From: Thermithiobacillus plumbiphilus | Lineage (GTDB): Bacteria; Pseudomonadota; Gammaproteobacteria; Acidithiobacillales; Thermithiobacillaceae | Length of the DNA stretch: 54,630 bases | Assembly: GCF_038070005.1 (NCBI RefSeq) | Contig: NZ_JBBPCO010000001.1 | Span: forward strand, 1 to 54,630 | Direction: 5' to 3' | In this document: piece by piece, positions 1 through 7,954 of the stretch | Layout of the letters: every line of letters starts with the position of its first letter | Position numbering within the stretch: the stretch's first letter is position 1 | Translations under genes and position numbers: made by a program | The notes under the pieces: model-generated | The model's input: the letters and a program-made list of their open reading frames with translations, nothing else | Databases searched by the model: none | Told to the model about the DNA's origin: nothing

Positions 1-1
1 T

Positions 2-637
2 ATCCAGAAGCCCTCCCCGGCGCCAGCCGCTCCGCAGACGCCGCTTGCCCCACGCCGCAATCGGGTGCAGCCCTACCGTCTGCTGGCCATCGGCACCTCC
101 ACCGGCGGGCCCAAGGCCCTGCAGGAGGTCATTACCCGCCTGCCCGGCAATCTGCCGGTCCCGGTGCTGCTGATCCAGCACATGCCAGCGGCCTTCACCG
201 GCACCTTTGCCCAGCGCCTCGACCAGAGCTCAAAGCTCTCGGTCTGCGAGGCCGCCAGCGGCGACCGGCTTGAGCCGGGACGCGTCTATCTCGCGCCGGG
301 TGGCAGGCAGATGCTGCTCGAACGCCAGGGCAGCGAAGTGAAAATCCGCCTGCAGGAGGCCACGCCCGTCCAGATCTACAAGCCGAGCGTGGACATTACC
401 TTCACCAGTGCTGCCGAGATCTATGGCGCCGGCGTGCTCGCCGTGGTACTGACCGGCATGGGCGCCGATGGCCGCGAGGGCGCGCGCCGGCTGTCTGCCG
501 CCGGCGCCAGCATCTGGACCCAGGATGAGGAAAGCTGCGTGATCTACGGCATGCCCAAGGCCATCGTCGATGCCGGGCTCAGCCAGCGCGTGGTAGCGCT
601 GGCCGAGCTGCCCGAGCGGCTCCGCGAGGAGATCTGA
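2..637 (+). CDS. cheB: Chemotaxis protein-glutamate methylesterase CheB (5' end cut off by window)
   Basis: The open frame runs from the window edge, so the N-terminal receiver domain lies outside. What remains is a Pro/Ala-rich linker and the C-terminal methylesterase domain. Visible catalytic-triad motifs are the Ser in GTSTGGP, the His in IQHMP and the Asp in TGMGADG, in the usual order. CheB removes methyl groups from (and deamidates) chemoreceptor glutamates in the cytoplasm and resets receptor sensitivity. An internal GTG at 65 is not the real start because the frame is open upstream and the linker continues through it. motC starts 2 bases after the stop, so the two genes are probably co-transcribed. 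Confidence 0.92.
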   Translation: MQKPSPAPAAPQTPLAPRRNRVQPYRLLAIGTSTGGPKALQEVITRLPGNLPVPVLLIQHMPAAFTGTFAQRLDQSSKLSVCEAASGDRLEPGRVYLAPGGRQMLLERQGSEVKIRLQEATPVQIYKPSVDITFTSAAEIYGAGVLAVVLTGMGADGREGARRLSAAGASIWTQDEESCVIYGMPKAIVDAGLSQRVVALAELPERLREEI

Positions 638-639
638 GG

Positions 640-1380
640 ATGGATATCCTCAGCATCGCCGGCATCCTCATCGCCCTGCTTGCCATCCTCGGCGGACAGG
701 CGCTGGAAGGCGGGCATGTCGGCTCCATCCTGCAACTGACGGCATTCATCATCGTCATCGGCGGCACGCTGGGTGCCTGCATGCTGCAGTTTCCGTTGCC
801 GGTATTCATGCGTTCCCTGAAGATGCTGTCCTGGATCTTCAAGCCGCCTTATCATGCCCCGTCCGAGCTGATCGGGCAGGTCATCGACTGGAGCAATACC
901 GCGCGCAAGGGCGGCCTGCTGGCCCTGGAGCCGGCGCTGGAACACATCGACGACCCCTTCACCCGAAAAGGTCTGCAGATGCTGGTGGACGGCGCCGAGC
1001 CAGACAAGCTGCGCAATGTCCTGGAAGTGGAGCTGGAGGCCCGCGAGCATCACGACCTGCAGGCCGCCAAGGTCTATGAATCCGCCGGCGGTTACGCCCC
1101 CACCATCGGCATTCTCGGCGCTGTGCTCGGGCTCATCCACGTCATGGAAAACCTCGCCGACCCCTCCAAGCTGGGCAGCGGCATCGCGGTCGCCTTCGTG
1201 GCCACCATCTATGGCGTGGGTTCGGCCAATCTCCTGTTTCTGCCCATCGCCAACAAACTCAAGGGCATCGTGCACCATCAGAGTATCTTGAAGGAGATGC
1301 TGATCCAGGGGCTGGGCGCCATTGCCGAGGGCGAGAATCCGCGCCTGATCGAGAGCAAGCTGCAGAGCTATGTCACCTAG
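640..1380 (+). CDS. motC: Flagellar motor stator protein MotC (MotA/PomA family)
   Basis: This 246-residue inner-membrane protein has hydrophobic segments near residues 2-22, 30-50, 145-168 and 180-203, the MotA/TolQ/ExbB pattern. The last two segments are the conserved ones (GGYAPTIGILGAVLGLI and the GSGIAVAFVATIYGVG stretch). It forms the A-type stator ring that surrounds a MotB-type dimer and conducts ions to drive rotation. The name MotC, rather than MotA, follows from the position between cheB and a MotD-like OmpA protein and before cheW, the arrangement known in Pseudomonas and related bacteria. The start ATG lies 2 bases after the cheB stop, with GAGGA just upstream. Confidence 0.88.
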   Translation: MDILSIAGILIALLAILGGQALEGGHVGSILQLTAFIIVIGGTLGACMLQFPLPVFMRSLKMLSWIFKPPYHAPSELIGQVIDWSNTARKGGLLALEPALEHIDDPFTRKGLQMLVDGAEPDKLRNVLEVELEAREHHDLQAAKVYESAGGYAPTIGILGAVLGLIHVMENLADPSKLGSGIAVAFVATIYGVGSANLLFLPIANKLKGIVHHQSILKEMLIQGLGAIAEGENPRLIESKLQSYVT

Positions 1381-1389
1381 GGAATCAGC

Positions 1390-2196
1390 ATGGCGCGCAG
1401 AAAACGACATGAGGAACACGAGAATCACGAGCGTTGGCTGGTGTCCTACGCCGACTTCATCACCCTGCTGTTTGCATTTTTCGTGGTGATGTACGCCCTG
1501 TCTTCCGTGAACGAGGGCAAGTACCGGGTCCTGAGCGAATCGCTGGTTGCCGCCTTCCGGGAACCCGCCCGTTCCCTGCAGCCGATTCAGGTCGGCAGTC
1601 AGGCGCACAGCAATTCCAGCGAGAATCTGGTGGTCAAAAGCCCGGTCCCGTTGCTGGAAAGCCCAACCCAGCCCACCGAGGAAATGGCGCGGTTGGCCGC
1701 GGCCATGCGCAAGGCGCTCGCGCCGCTGATCAAGGAAGGCAAGGTTACGGTGCACAGCAATGCCCGCGGCGTGGTGGTCGACATCAACGCCAGCATTCTC
1801 TTTCCCTCCGGCCAGGCCAGCATCAATCCCGAGGCCCTGCCACTGCTCGAACGCATCGCCAGCGTGCTGGTGCCTCTGCAATACGCCATCCAGGTGGAGG
1901 GTTTCACCGACGACCAGCCCATCCACAACGCCCTTTATCCGTCCAACTGGGAGCTCAGTGGCGCCCGGGCGGGCAGCGTGGTGCGCCTGCTGGCGACCCG
2001 TGGCATCGCGCCGCAACGCATGGTGGCCGCGGGCTATGGGGAATTCCGGCCGGTGGCGCCCAATGATACCGAGGCCAATCGCGCCAGGAACCGCCGCGTC
2101 AGCATTGCCGTACTGGCGCCGGGCAGGCATCGCACCATCGGTCAGACGCCGATCATGGAAGTGCCCGAGCCCGGCGAAGCGCATCATTCCAAATAG
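1390..2196 (+). CDS. motD: Flagellar motor protein MotD (MotB-type, OmpA domain)
   Basis: This 268-residue stator subunit starts with a basic N-terminus (ARRKRHEEHENHERW). One transmembrane helix follows at about residues 17-40, holding the motif WLVSYADFITLLFAFFVVMY with the conserved proton-carrying Asp. The periplasmic part has an OmpA-like peptidoglycan-binding domain at about residues 130-245 (LFPSGQASINPEALPLL, VEGFTDDQPI, NRARNRRVSIAV). It pairs with MotC to anchor the stator to the cell wall. The 9-base gap to motC supports joint expression. Confidence 0.9.
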   Translation: MARRKRHEEHENHERWLVSYADFITLLFAFFVVMYALSSVNEGKYRVLSESLVAAFREPARSLQPIQVGSQAHSNSSENLVVKSPVPLLESPTQPTEEMARLAAAMRKALAPLIKEGKVTVHSNARGVVVDINASILFPSGQASINPEALPLLERIASVLVPLQYAIQVEGFTDDQPIHNALYPSNWELSGARAGSVVRLLATRGIAPQRMVAAGYGEFRPVAPNDTEANRARNRRVSIAVLAPGRHRTIGQTPIMEVPEPGEAHHSK

Positions 2197-2244
2197 CTAA
2201 TATTCGCCGTTGGCCGATCCGGCTGCGGCGACAGGGAGGAAATC

Positions 2245-2697
2245 ATGGAAGCCGCCATCGAGAAACAGACAGAAAACCAGAGCAAGTGGGTCACATTCCA
2301 GATGGACCAGGAGCGTTATGGCATCAAGGTGCTCCAGGTGCAGGAAATCATCCGCATGACCGACATCACGCCCGTGCCCGGCGCGCCGCATTACATTCTT
2401 GGCGTGATCAACCTGCGCGGCAACGTCGTGCCCATCGTCAACACCCGCTCGCGCTTCAACCTGCCGACCGTGGATGACTCGCCGGAAACCCGCATCATCC
2501 TGGTGGATCTCGATCGGCAACTGGTCGGCATCGTCGTGGACAGCGTCGCCGAGGTCGTCACCCTGGAAGGTGGTGAGATCGAAAAGGCGCCGAGCCTGGA
2601 CCAGGCCGAATGGGTACAGTTCATCCATGGCGTCGCGCGCACCGGGGGTGACCTGCTGATCCTGCTGGATCTCAGCAAGTTCCTGTCCGAAATCTGA
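2245..2697 (+). CDS. cheW: Chemotaxis coupling protein CheW
   Basis: This 150-residue single-domain CheW protein links chemoreceptors to the CheA kinase in the cytoplasm. Recognisable family stretches are VTFQMDQERYGIKVLQVQEI, the ITPVPGAPHYILGVINLRG segment with its NLRG receptor/CheA contact loop, and VVDSVAEVV. A strong ribosome binding site (AGGGAGGA) precedes the ATG. Length is typical for CheW. Confidence 0.93.
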   Translation: MEAAIEKQTENQSKWVTFQMDQERYGIKVLQVQEIIRMTDITPVPGAPHYILGVINLRGNVVPIVNTRSRFNLPTVDDSPETRIILVDLDRQLVGIVVDSVAEVVTLEGGEIEKAPSLDQAEWVQFIHGVARTGGDLLILLDLSKFLSEI

Positions 2698-2774
2698 GCC
2701 GCGCCATTGCACTTTTGCCAGAATCATCTAAAAAAGCAGCTTGCAGCGCGTGATCGCGCCGAGGAGGTTCTGTC

Positions 2775-3197
2775 TTGTTGAGTGTTCCCGCCATTCTCAT
2801 CTATCTGCTGATCGCGCTGGTGCTGGTCATCATCGTGGCGCAGTGGCTCATCCTGCGGGCGCAGTCGCGTTCGGAAAACGCCAATGACGTGTGGTCTCGC
2901 GAGTTCCACCGGCTGGAGGGCACCCTCTTCGAAACTCAGGAGCTGGTCATGCAGCTACAGCGTGACGTGCATGAAATGGAAAAGCGACTGGGAACGCCGC
3001 TGGCAGCCCCGGAGCCTCTTGTCGCCCAGCCTGCCGCAGCGCCGGTTGCACCGCCCGCGGCCTCGCCCGATCAGCCCTATGATCGCGCCATCGAGCTGAT
3101 CCAGCAGGGCTATGGCCTTGAAGCGCTGGTGGATACCTGCGGCCTGAGCCGCGCCGAGGCCGAACTCCTGATCAAGTTGCACCGCCGCCAGGCCTGA
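2775..3197 (+). CDS. DUF2802 family membrane-anchored protein
   Basis: This 140-residue protein has one N-terminal membrane helix (about residues 4-26) and then a coiled-coil-like stretch (residues 35-72). An Ala/Pro-rich linker (75-100) follows, and then a small C-terminal domain with the pattern AIELIQQGYGLEALVDTCGLSRAEAELLIKL, a helix-turn-helix-like fold seen in DUF2802 proteins. Such proteins commonly follow cheW in polar-flagellum gene clusters. No biochemical function is established that I know of. The start is TTG at 2775 (or TTG 2778) after GAGGAGG at 2761-2767. Confidence 0.75.
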   Translation: MLSVPAILIYLLIALVLVIIVAQWLILRAQSRSENANDVWSREFHRLEGTLFETQELVMQLQRDVHEMEKRLGTPLAAPEPLVAQPAAAPVAPPAASPDQPYDRAIELIQQGYGLEALVDTCGLSRAEAELLIKLHRRQA

Positions 3198-3201
3198 TGG
3201 C

Positions 3202-4356
3202 ATGAAGATCCCGGTCTGGCTCGGCCGGCTCTTGCCTCAGGGGCCGCTGCCAGGTGGCCTGCAAAAGCTGGCCCTTGATCCGGCCGGACCGGAGAGTTTT
3301 CCTTTCCAGCGTGGTGAGGTGCTGACCGGCCGGGTCATTGCCGCCCTGCGCAACGACACCTGGCTGGTGAACCTGGCGGGCAGGCCCTTTGCCATGTCCC
3401 TGCCTGACAAGCCCGCGCCCGGCACGGCCTTGCGGTTGGTCGTGCTCGAAGCCGGGCCTCGACCGGTATTGCTGTTGAGCCGCCCGAGCGAAAGCAGCGC
3501 CCCGGTGCAGTTCAGCCCCGATGCCCGCTTCCTGAGCCAGCTTCGCCAGCAGCCTGGCCCCGAAAGCACCGGCTCCGTCATGGCGCAGATCCGTTCCAGC
3601 CTGCCACTGCTCACTGACAACAGCCGGCCTGCCGCGCCCCAGCTCGCCAATGCCCTGCAACAGGCCCTCGGCAGCAGTGGGCTCTTCTATGAAAGCCACC
3701 TGGCAGGTTGGGCGACTGGGGCCCTGCCTTTGGCACGGCTGTTGGCAGAACCCCAGGGCGGCCTGTCCTCACCCATGTCCGGTGCGGCAACTCCCACGGA
3801 TCAGCAGCGCCAGATTCCCCAGGCGGACACAGCCGAATTGCCCCCCAGCCCCGGCATTGCCACAGCCGCCAGAACACATCCCGCATTGCCCGAAACCCGC
3901 ATGGCCGAACAATTGCGTCAGGCATACCTGCCGGCCGCCGCCAATGAGCATTCCCCGATACAGGGGGTGAGCGACAAGGGTGGGCGCCTGCTGACGGACC
4001 TGATGCAGCAGCAACTGAACCTGCTCGATCACGCACCTCTGCAGTGGTCCGGCCCGGTCTGGCCGGGTCAGGACATGCAATGGGAGCTCTATCGCGAGCA
4101 GGATGAAGACCAGGATGCACAGGCCGGGGCAGGGGAGGCGCCCATGTGGTACAGCACGCTGCGCCTGCAACTGCCCCGGCTGGGCGAGATCTGCATCCAG
4201 ATCCGGCTGCAGAACCAGCAGCTCGCACTGCAGGTGCAGGCCGATCCAGCAGTCCATGGCCTGCTCGCGCAACAGACAGAACTGCGCCGTGCCCTGGAAG
4301 CGGCCGACCTGTCCCTGACCAGCCTGAGGATCGAGGCCCATGAAAACGCCACCTGA
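3202..4356 (+). CDS. Flagellar hook-length control protein (FliK C-terminal domain)
   Basis: This 384-residue protein has a variable Pro/Gln-rich N-terminal and middle part and a recognisable C-terminal Flg_hook/FliK domain at about residues 300-380 (WYSTLRLQLPRLGEICIQIR, then LQVQADPAVHGLL and LRRALEAADLSL). FliK proteins measure hook length and trigger the substrate switch in FlhB. The next gene encodes an FlhB C-domain homologue and overlaps this one by 17 bases, which fits that partnership. Because it lies away from the main fli genes, it could be a second FliK-like paralogue rather than the principal fliK, so no symbol is assigned. The start ATG is 4 bases after the previous stop. Confidence 0.75.
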   Translation: MKIPVWLGRLLPQGPLPGGLQKLALDPAGPESFPFQRGEVLTGRVIAALRNDTWLVNLAGRPFAMSLPDKPAPGTALRLVVLEAGPRPVLLLSRPSESSAPVQFSPDARFLSQLRQQPGPESTGSVMAQIRSSLPLLTDNSRPAAPQLANALQQALGSSGLFYESHLAGWATGALPLARLLAEPQGGLSSPMSGAATPTDQQRQIPQADTAELPPSPGIATAARTHPALPETRMAEQLRQAYLPAAANEHSPIQGVSDKGGRLLTDLMQQQLNLLDHAPLQWSGPVWPGQDMQWELYREQDEDQDAQAGAGEAPMWYSTLRLQLPRLGEICIQIRLQNQQLALQVQADPAVHGLLAQQTELRRALEAADLSLTSLRIEAHENAT

Positions 4357-4633
4357 GCTCCCCAGCGCCGTGGCCCTGCGCTATGGCGACAATGACGGCG
4401 CGCCCCGCGTGATCGCCAAGGGGCGAGGCGTCACCGCCGAGCAGATCATTCAGCGCGCGCGCGAGGCCGGCGTATTCGTGCATGAGTCGCCCGCGCTGCT
4501 GGGACTCTTGATGCAGGTCGACCTGGACCGGGAAATCCCGCCCCAGCTCTATCGGGTCATTGCCGAACTGCTGGTCTGGATCCATCACCTGGAACGGGAG
4601 GGCGATTCCCCGGCAAGCGGGAACGAGGCCTGA
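4340..4633 (+). CDS. Stand-alone FlhB C-domain homologue (EscU/YscU/HrcU switch family, FlhX-like)
   Basis: This 97-residue soluble protein matches only the cytoplasmic tail of FlhB: AVALRYGDNDGAPRVIAKG, then ESPALLGLLMQVDLDREIPP and LYRVIAELLVWIHHLE. The membrane domain and the self-cleaving NPTH motif are absent, so it corresponds to the fragment left after FlhB autocleavage. Known FlhX-type proteins can substitute for that fragment in some bacteria. It overlaps the FliK-type gene by 17 bases, consistent with translational coupling. It is the last gene of the flagellar/chemotaxis operon visible here. Confidence 0.8.
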   Translation: MKTPPELPSAVALRYGDNDGAPRVIAKGRGVTAEQIIQRAREAGVFVHESPALLGLLMQVDLDREIPPQLYRVIAELLVWIHHLEREGDSPASGNEA

Positions 4634-4765
4634 TCTGAAGGCTTTTGCGTGGGAAAAGGGGATATTTTCGGGGCTGGGAGAGTCAAACTCAGCGATTGCC
4701 CATTGACGGGCCCCGCTAATCTGAACACAATGCCCGCATGCAAAACACATGCGAACACCAACAAG

Positions 4766-4803
4766 AAAAAGCGGGTTACGGCCTGAATGCCATAACCCGC
4801 TTT
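4766..4803 (-). terminator. Rho-independent terminator of tRNA-Leu
   Basis: On the minus strand a 10-bp stem with one mismatch (GCGGGTTATG against its partner at 4771-4780) closes a 10-base loop. It is followed by a run of T (complement of 4766-4770). It lies 7 bases past the CCA end of the tRNA. Confidence 0.85.
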
Positions 4804-4809
4804 CGCATT

Positions 4810-4896
4810 TGGTACCGAGGACTGGACTCGAACCAGCACGGGTGTGAACCCACTAGCACCTGAAGCTAGCGCGTCTACCAATTCCGCCACCTCGGC
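4810..4896 (-). tRNA. tRNA-Leu (anticodon CAG)
   Basis: The 87-nt minus-strand sequence begins GCCGAGG and ends CCTCGGTACCA, giving a 7-bp acceptor stem and an encoded CCA. The anticodon stem-loop is CTAGC-TTCAGGT-GCTAG, with CAG at loop positions 3-5. The TTCGAGT T-loop and a long variable arm mark a class II tRNA, and Leu is the match. It decodes CUG. The gene lies antisense between the flagellar operon and rnr. Confidence 0.96.
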
Positions 4897-4907
4897 TTTG
4901 AAAGCAC

Positions 4908-4937
4908 TTTATAAACCGCACAGGAGCCCCTTGTCAA
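4908..4937 (-). promoter_or_regulatory. Sigma-70 promoter of tRNA-Leu, overlapping the rnr start
   Basis: Minus-strand TTGACA (complement of 4932-4937) is followed after 17-18 bases by TTATAA/TATAAA (4908-4914). The tRNA begins 11 bases past the -10 box. The -35 box overlaps the first base of the rnr ATG. The -10 core TTTATAAA is palindromic and could also act as a -10 for rnr on the plus strand. Confidence 0.7.
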
Positions 4938-7189
4938 TGCCCAGAGGAAAAGATCAGAACAATAACCGGTCAGACAGCTCCCGCTCGCCGCGCCGTCGCC
5001 GGCCGGCCAAGCGCCCGGCGCCCCTGCCGGAAGTCGATCCGCTGCTGGCCCGCGAAGCCGAAAAATACGAGCGCCCCATCGCCAGCCGTGAATTCATCCT
5101 GCAATACCTGCAATCCCAAGATGCGCCGGCTACCCTGGAGCAGATCGCCCAGGACATGAAGATCGAGGGCGATGATCTCGAATCCCTGCGCCGCCGCCTC
5201 AGGGCCATGGAGCGCGATGGCCAGGTCGTGCGCAATCGTCGTCAGGCCTATGGCGTCGCCGAGCGCATGGATCTCATCCGCGGCCGCGTCAGTGGTCACC
5301 ATGACGGCTTTGGCTTCCTGATCCCAGAGGAAGGCGGCGATGACCTCTTCCTCTCGCCCAAGCAGATGCGCCAGGTCCTGCATGGCGACGTGGTGCTCGG
5401 GCGGGTGGTCGGCATCGACCGCCGCGGACGCTCCGAAGGCGCCATCGTGCGCGTGCTGGAGCGCAATACCCAGCATTTGGTTGGCCGCTTCTTTCTGGAA
5501 GATGACGTCAGCATCGTCATTCCCGAGGAAAAGCGGATCAACCAGGAATTCCTGATTCCGTCCCGTGACCGTGGCGACGCCATGCATGGCCAGATCGTCA
5601 CCATCGAGATCACCCAGCAGCCCGAGGATGGCGCCCAGCCGCGTGGGCGGGTCATCGAGGTGCTCGGTGATCACATGGCGCCGGGCATGGAGGTCGAGGT
5701 GGCGATCCGCAAGTATGACCTTCCCCACGAATGGCCGGAGGCCGTGCTGCAGGAAGCCGCCAAGTATGCCGAGAGCGTGCCCGAGGAGGCCAAGGCCGGT
5801 CGGGTGGACCTGCGCGAGCTGCCGCTGGTGACCATCGATGGCGAGGATGCGCGCGACTTCGATGACGCCGTCTATGCCGAGCGCCAGGGCAATGGTTTCC
5901 GCCTGATCGTCGCCATTGCCGACGTCGTCGCCTATGTCGAGGAGGGCAGTGCGCTCGACGAAGAGGCCTACAAGCGCGGCAACTCGGTGTATTTCCCCAA
6001 CCGCGTCATTCCGATGCTGCCCGAAGCGCTTTCCAACGGCCTGTGCTCACTGAATCCGCACGTCGATCGGCTGGCGCTGGCCTGCGAGATGTTCATCACC
6101 GCGACCGGCCAGATCCGCCGCTTCCGCTTCTTCGATGCCGTCATCCGCTCCCACCAGCGCTTCACCTATACCACCGTGGCGCGCATGGTCCAGGAACGCG
6201 ACCCAGCCACCCGCGAGCAGCATGCGGCCCTGCTGGAGCCGATCGATACCCTCTATGATCTCTTCCACACCTTCCTCAAGGGCCGTGAGAAGCGGGGCGC
6301 GATTGATTTCGATACCCAGGAAACCAAGATCATCTACGGTGAGGACAAGCGCATCGAGCGCATCGTCGCCTACGAGCGCAATGATGCCCACCGCGTGATC
6401 GAAGAATGCATGCTGGCGGCCAATGTCTGCGCCGCCAACTTCTTCCAGATCCAGGAAGTGCCGGCCCTGTATCGCGTGCATCACGCCCCGCCGCCGGACA
6501 AGTTCGAGGACCTGCGCAACTTCATGCGCGAACTGGCCGTGCCCTTCCGGGTGCAGGGGCAGGTGGCCGCCAAGCACTATGCCAAGCTGCTGGAGACCAT
6601 TCGCGGGCGCAAGGACTTCAACATGCTCCAGACCGTGGTGCTGCGCAGCCTGTCCCAGGCGGTCTACAGCCCGGAAAACGCCGGCCACTTTGGTTTGGCC
6701 TATTCAGCCTACACCCATTACACCTCGCCGATCCGGCGCTACCCTGATCTGATCGTGCATCGCATTATCAAGAGCTTGCTCCAGGGCGGCGAAGAGGCCG
6801 ATACCGGCTACAGCGAGACGCGCCTGCAGGAAATCGGCATGCACTGCTCCGGCACCGAGCGCCGCGCCGATGAGGCCACCCGCGACGCCACCAACTGGCT
6901 CAAGTGCGAATACATGCTCGACAAGGTCGGCCAGGAGTTCTCCGGCATCATCACCGGCGTCACCGGCTTTGGCTTTTTCGTGCAGTTGCAGGAAGTCTTC
7001 GTAGAAGGCTTGGTGCATATCTCCACGCTGGGCAACGACTACTTCCACTTCCAGGCGGAGCGTTACCGGCTGGTTGGCGAGCGCACAGCGCGGCGTTTCC
7101 AGCTCGGAGATACCGTGCAGGTGCGCGTCGTGCAGGTGAATCTCGATGACGTCAAGATTGATTTTGAACTGGCGGAACAGGTAGCCTAG
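4937..7189 (+). CDS. rnr: Ribonuclease R
   Basis: This 750-residue 3'-5' exoribonuclease degrades structured RNA, including rRNA and mRNA decay intermediates. In order it has a winged-helix region (about 30-100), cold-shock-type OB domains (GRVSGHHDGFGFLIPEEGG at about 115-135), the RNB catalytic domain with the acidic cluster GEDARDFDDAV near residue 302, the TSPIRRYPDL motif, and a C-terminal S1 domain (FSGIITGVTGFGFFVQL). The lysine-rich tail of the E. coli enzyme is missing. An upstream in-frame start at 4844 would lie inside the tRNA gene. The ATG at 4937 has AGGAG at 4922-4926 and is preferred. Confidence 0.95.
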   Translation: MPRGKDQNNNRSDSSRSPRRRRPAKRPAPLPEVDPLLAREAEKYERPIASREFILQYLQSQDAPATLEQIAQDMKIEGDDLESLRRRLRAMERDGQVVRNRRQAYGVAERMDLIRGRVSGHHDGFGFLIPEEGGDDLFLSPKQMRQVLHGDVVLGRVVGIDRRGRSEGAIVRVLERNTQHLVGRFFLEDDVSIVIPEEKRINQEFLIPSRDRGDAMHGQIVTIEITQQPEDGAQPRGRVIEVLGDHMAPGMEVEVAIRKYDLPHEWPEAVLQEAAKYAESVPEEAKAGRVDLRELPLVTIDGEDARDFDDAVYAERQGNGFRLIVAIADVVAYVEEGSALDEEAYKRGNSVYFPNRVIPMLPEALSNGLCSLNPHVDRLALACEMFITATGQIRRFRFFDAVIRSHQRFTYTTVARMVQERDPATREQHAALLEPIDTLYDLFHTFLKGREKRGAIDFDTQETKIIYGEDKRIERIVAYERNDAHRVIEECMLAANVCAANFFQIQEVPALYRVHHAPPPDKFEDLRNFMRELAVPFRVQGQVAAKHYAKLLETIRGRKDFNMLQTVVLRSLSQAVYSPENAGHFGLAYSAYTHYTSPIRRYPDLIVHRIIKSLLQGGEEADTGYSETRLQEIGMHCSGTERRADEATRDATNWLKCEYMLDKVGQEFSGIITGVTGFGFFVQLQEVFVEGLVHISTLGNDYFHFQAERYRLVGERTARRFQLGDTVQVRVVQVNLDDVKIDFELAEQVA

Positions 7190-7208
7190 GCCGCCGCGAG
7201 TAAACGGA

Positions 7209-7239
7209 TTGAATCAAAGCACGTTCTTTGCAGTAAGAT
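7209..7239 (+). promoter_or_regulatory. Possible promoter of the OmpA-type lipoprotein gene
   Basis: TTGAAT (7209-7214) and TAAGAT (7234-7239) are separated by 19 bases, longer than ideal. A strong AGGAGG at 7260-7265 precedes the ATG at 7271. The 81-base gap after rnr makes a separate promoter plausible. Confidence 0.3.
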
Positions 7240-7270
7240 TTGAAACTGGTTCCCTTTCAGGAGGTGTTGA

Positions 7271-7954
7271 ATGTCCGTAAAGAATAACTATAGAAAGACC
7301 GCGCTGGTACTTCTCATGGCCGGCACCATCGGTCTGGCTGGCTGCGCTACCACGCCCGGTTACGAGAATACCCAGCGTGGCGCCGCAATCGGTACCCTGG
7401 GTGGCGGCATTGCAGGCGCCGTGATCGGCAACCAGTCCGGCAATCCCCGCACCGGTGCCGCCATCGGCGCCGCCGTGGGCGCGCTGGCGGGTGCCGGCTA
7501 TGGCCGCTATCTCGACAACCAGCAGCGTGAACTGGAAAATCGCCTGGCCTCCGAGCGCGCCGCCAATGAAGTGGCCGTGCAGCGCGTGAACCAGGGCCGC
7601 GCCCTGAACGTCCGCCTGAACAGCACCACCTTCTTCCGCTTCGGCACCGCCGAGCTCGTGGGTGACGGCCAGCGGGTACTCAATGACGTGGCCGACGTGC
7701 TCAACCAGTATCCGGAATCCCGCGTCAACATCACCGGCTACACCGACAGCGTCGGTACCGAAAGCTACAACCAGCAGCTTTCACAGCAGCGCGCCCAGGC
7801 CGTCATGAACTATCTGGGCAGCCGTGGCGTGGATACCAGCCGTATGAGCGCCATGGGCATGGGCGAATCCAACCCGATCGCCACCAACAGCACCGAAGCT
7901 GGCCGCCAGTTGAACCGCCGCGTGGAAATCCTGATTCAGCCCACCACGGCCTGA
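7271..7954 (+). CDS. OmpA-family outer-membrane lipoprotein with glycine-zipper domain
   Basis: This 227-residue protein has a lipoprotein signal peptide with lipobox LAGC (Cys at about 25). A glycine-zipper segment follows at about 38-78 (repeats such as GAAIGTLGGGIAGAVIGNQ and TGAAIGAAVGALAGAGYG), then a short coiled-coil stretch. A C-terminal OmpA/peptidoglycan-binding domain spans about 110-225 (VNITGYTDSVGTESYNQQLS, NRRVEILIQP). The architecture matches YiaD/Pal-like envelope proteins that tie the outer membrane to peptidoglycan. The ribosome binding site is excellent. The downstream gene starts within its stop codon (TGATG). Confidence 0.85.
   Translation: MSVKNNYRKTALVLLMAGTIGLAGCATTPGYENTQRGAAIGTLGGGIAGAVIGNQSGNPRTGAAIGAAVGALAGAGYGRYLDNQQRELENRLASERAANEVAVQRVNQGRALNVRLNSTTFFRFGTAELVGDGQRVLNDVADVLNQYPESRVNITGYTDSVGTESYNQQLSQQRAQAVMNYLGSRGVDTSRMSAMGMGESNPIATNSTEAGRQLNRRVEILIQPTTA

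Noticed and set aside
4844-4936. Upstream in-frame start for rnr
   Set aside because: It would place coding sequence inside the tRNA-Leu gene and has no ribosome binding site; ATG 4937 has AGGAG upstream.
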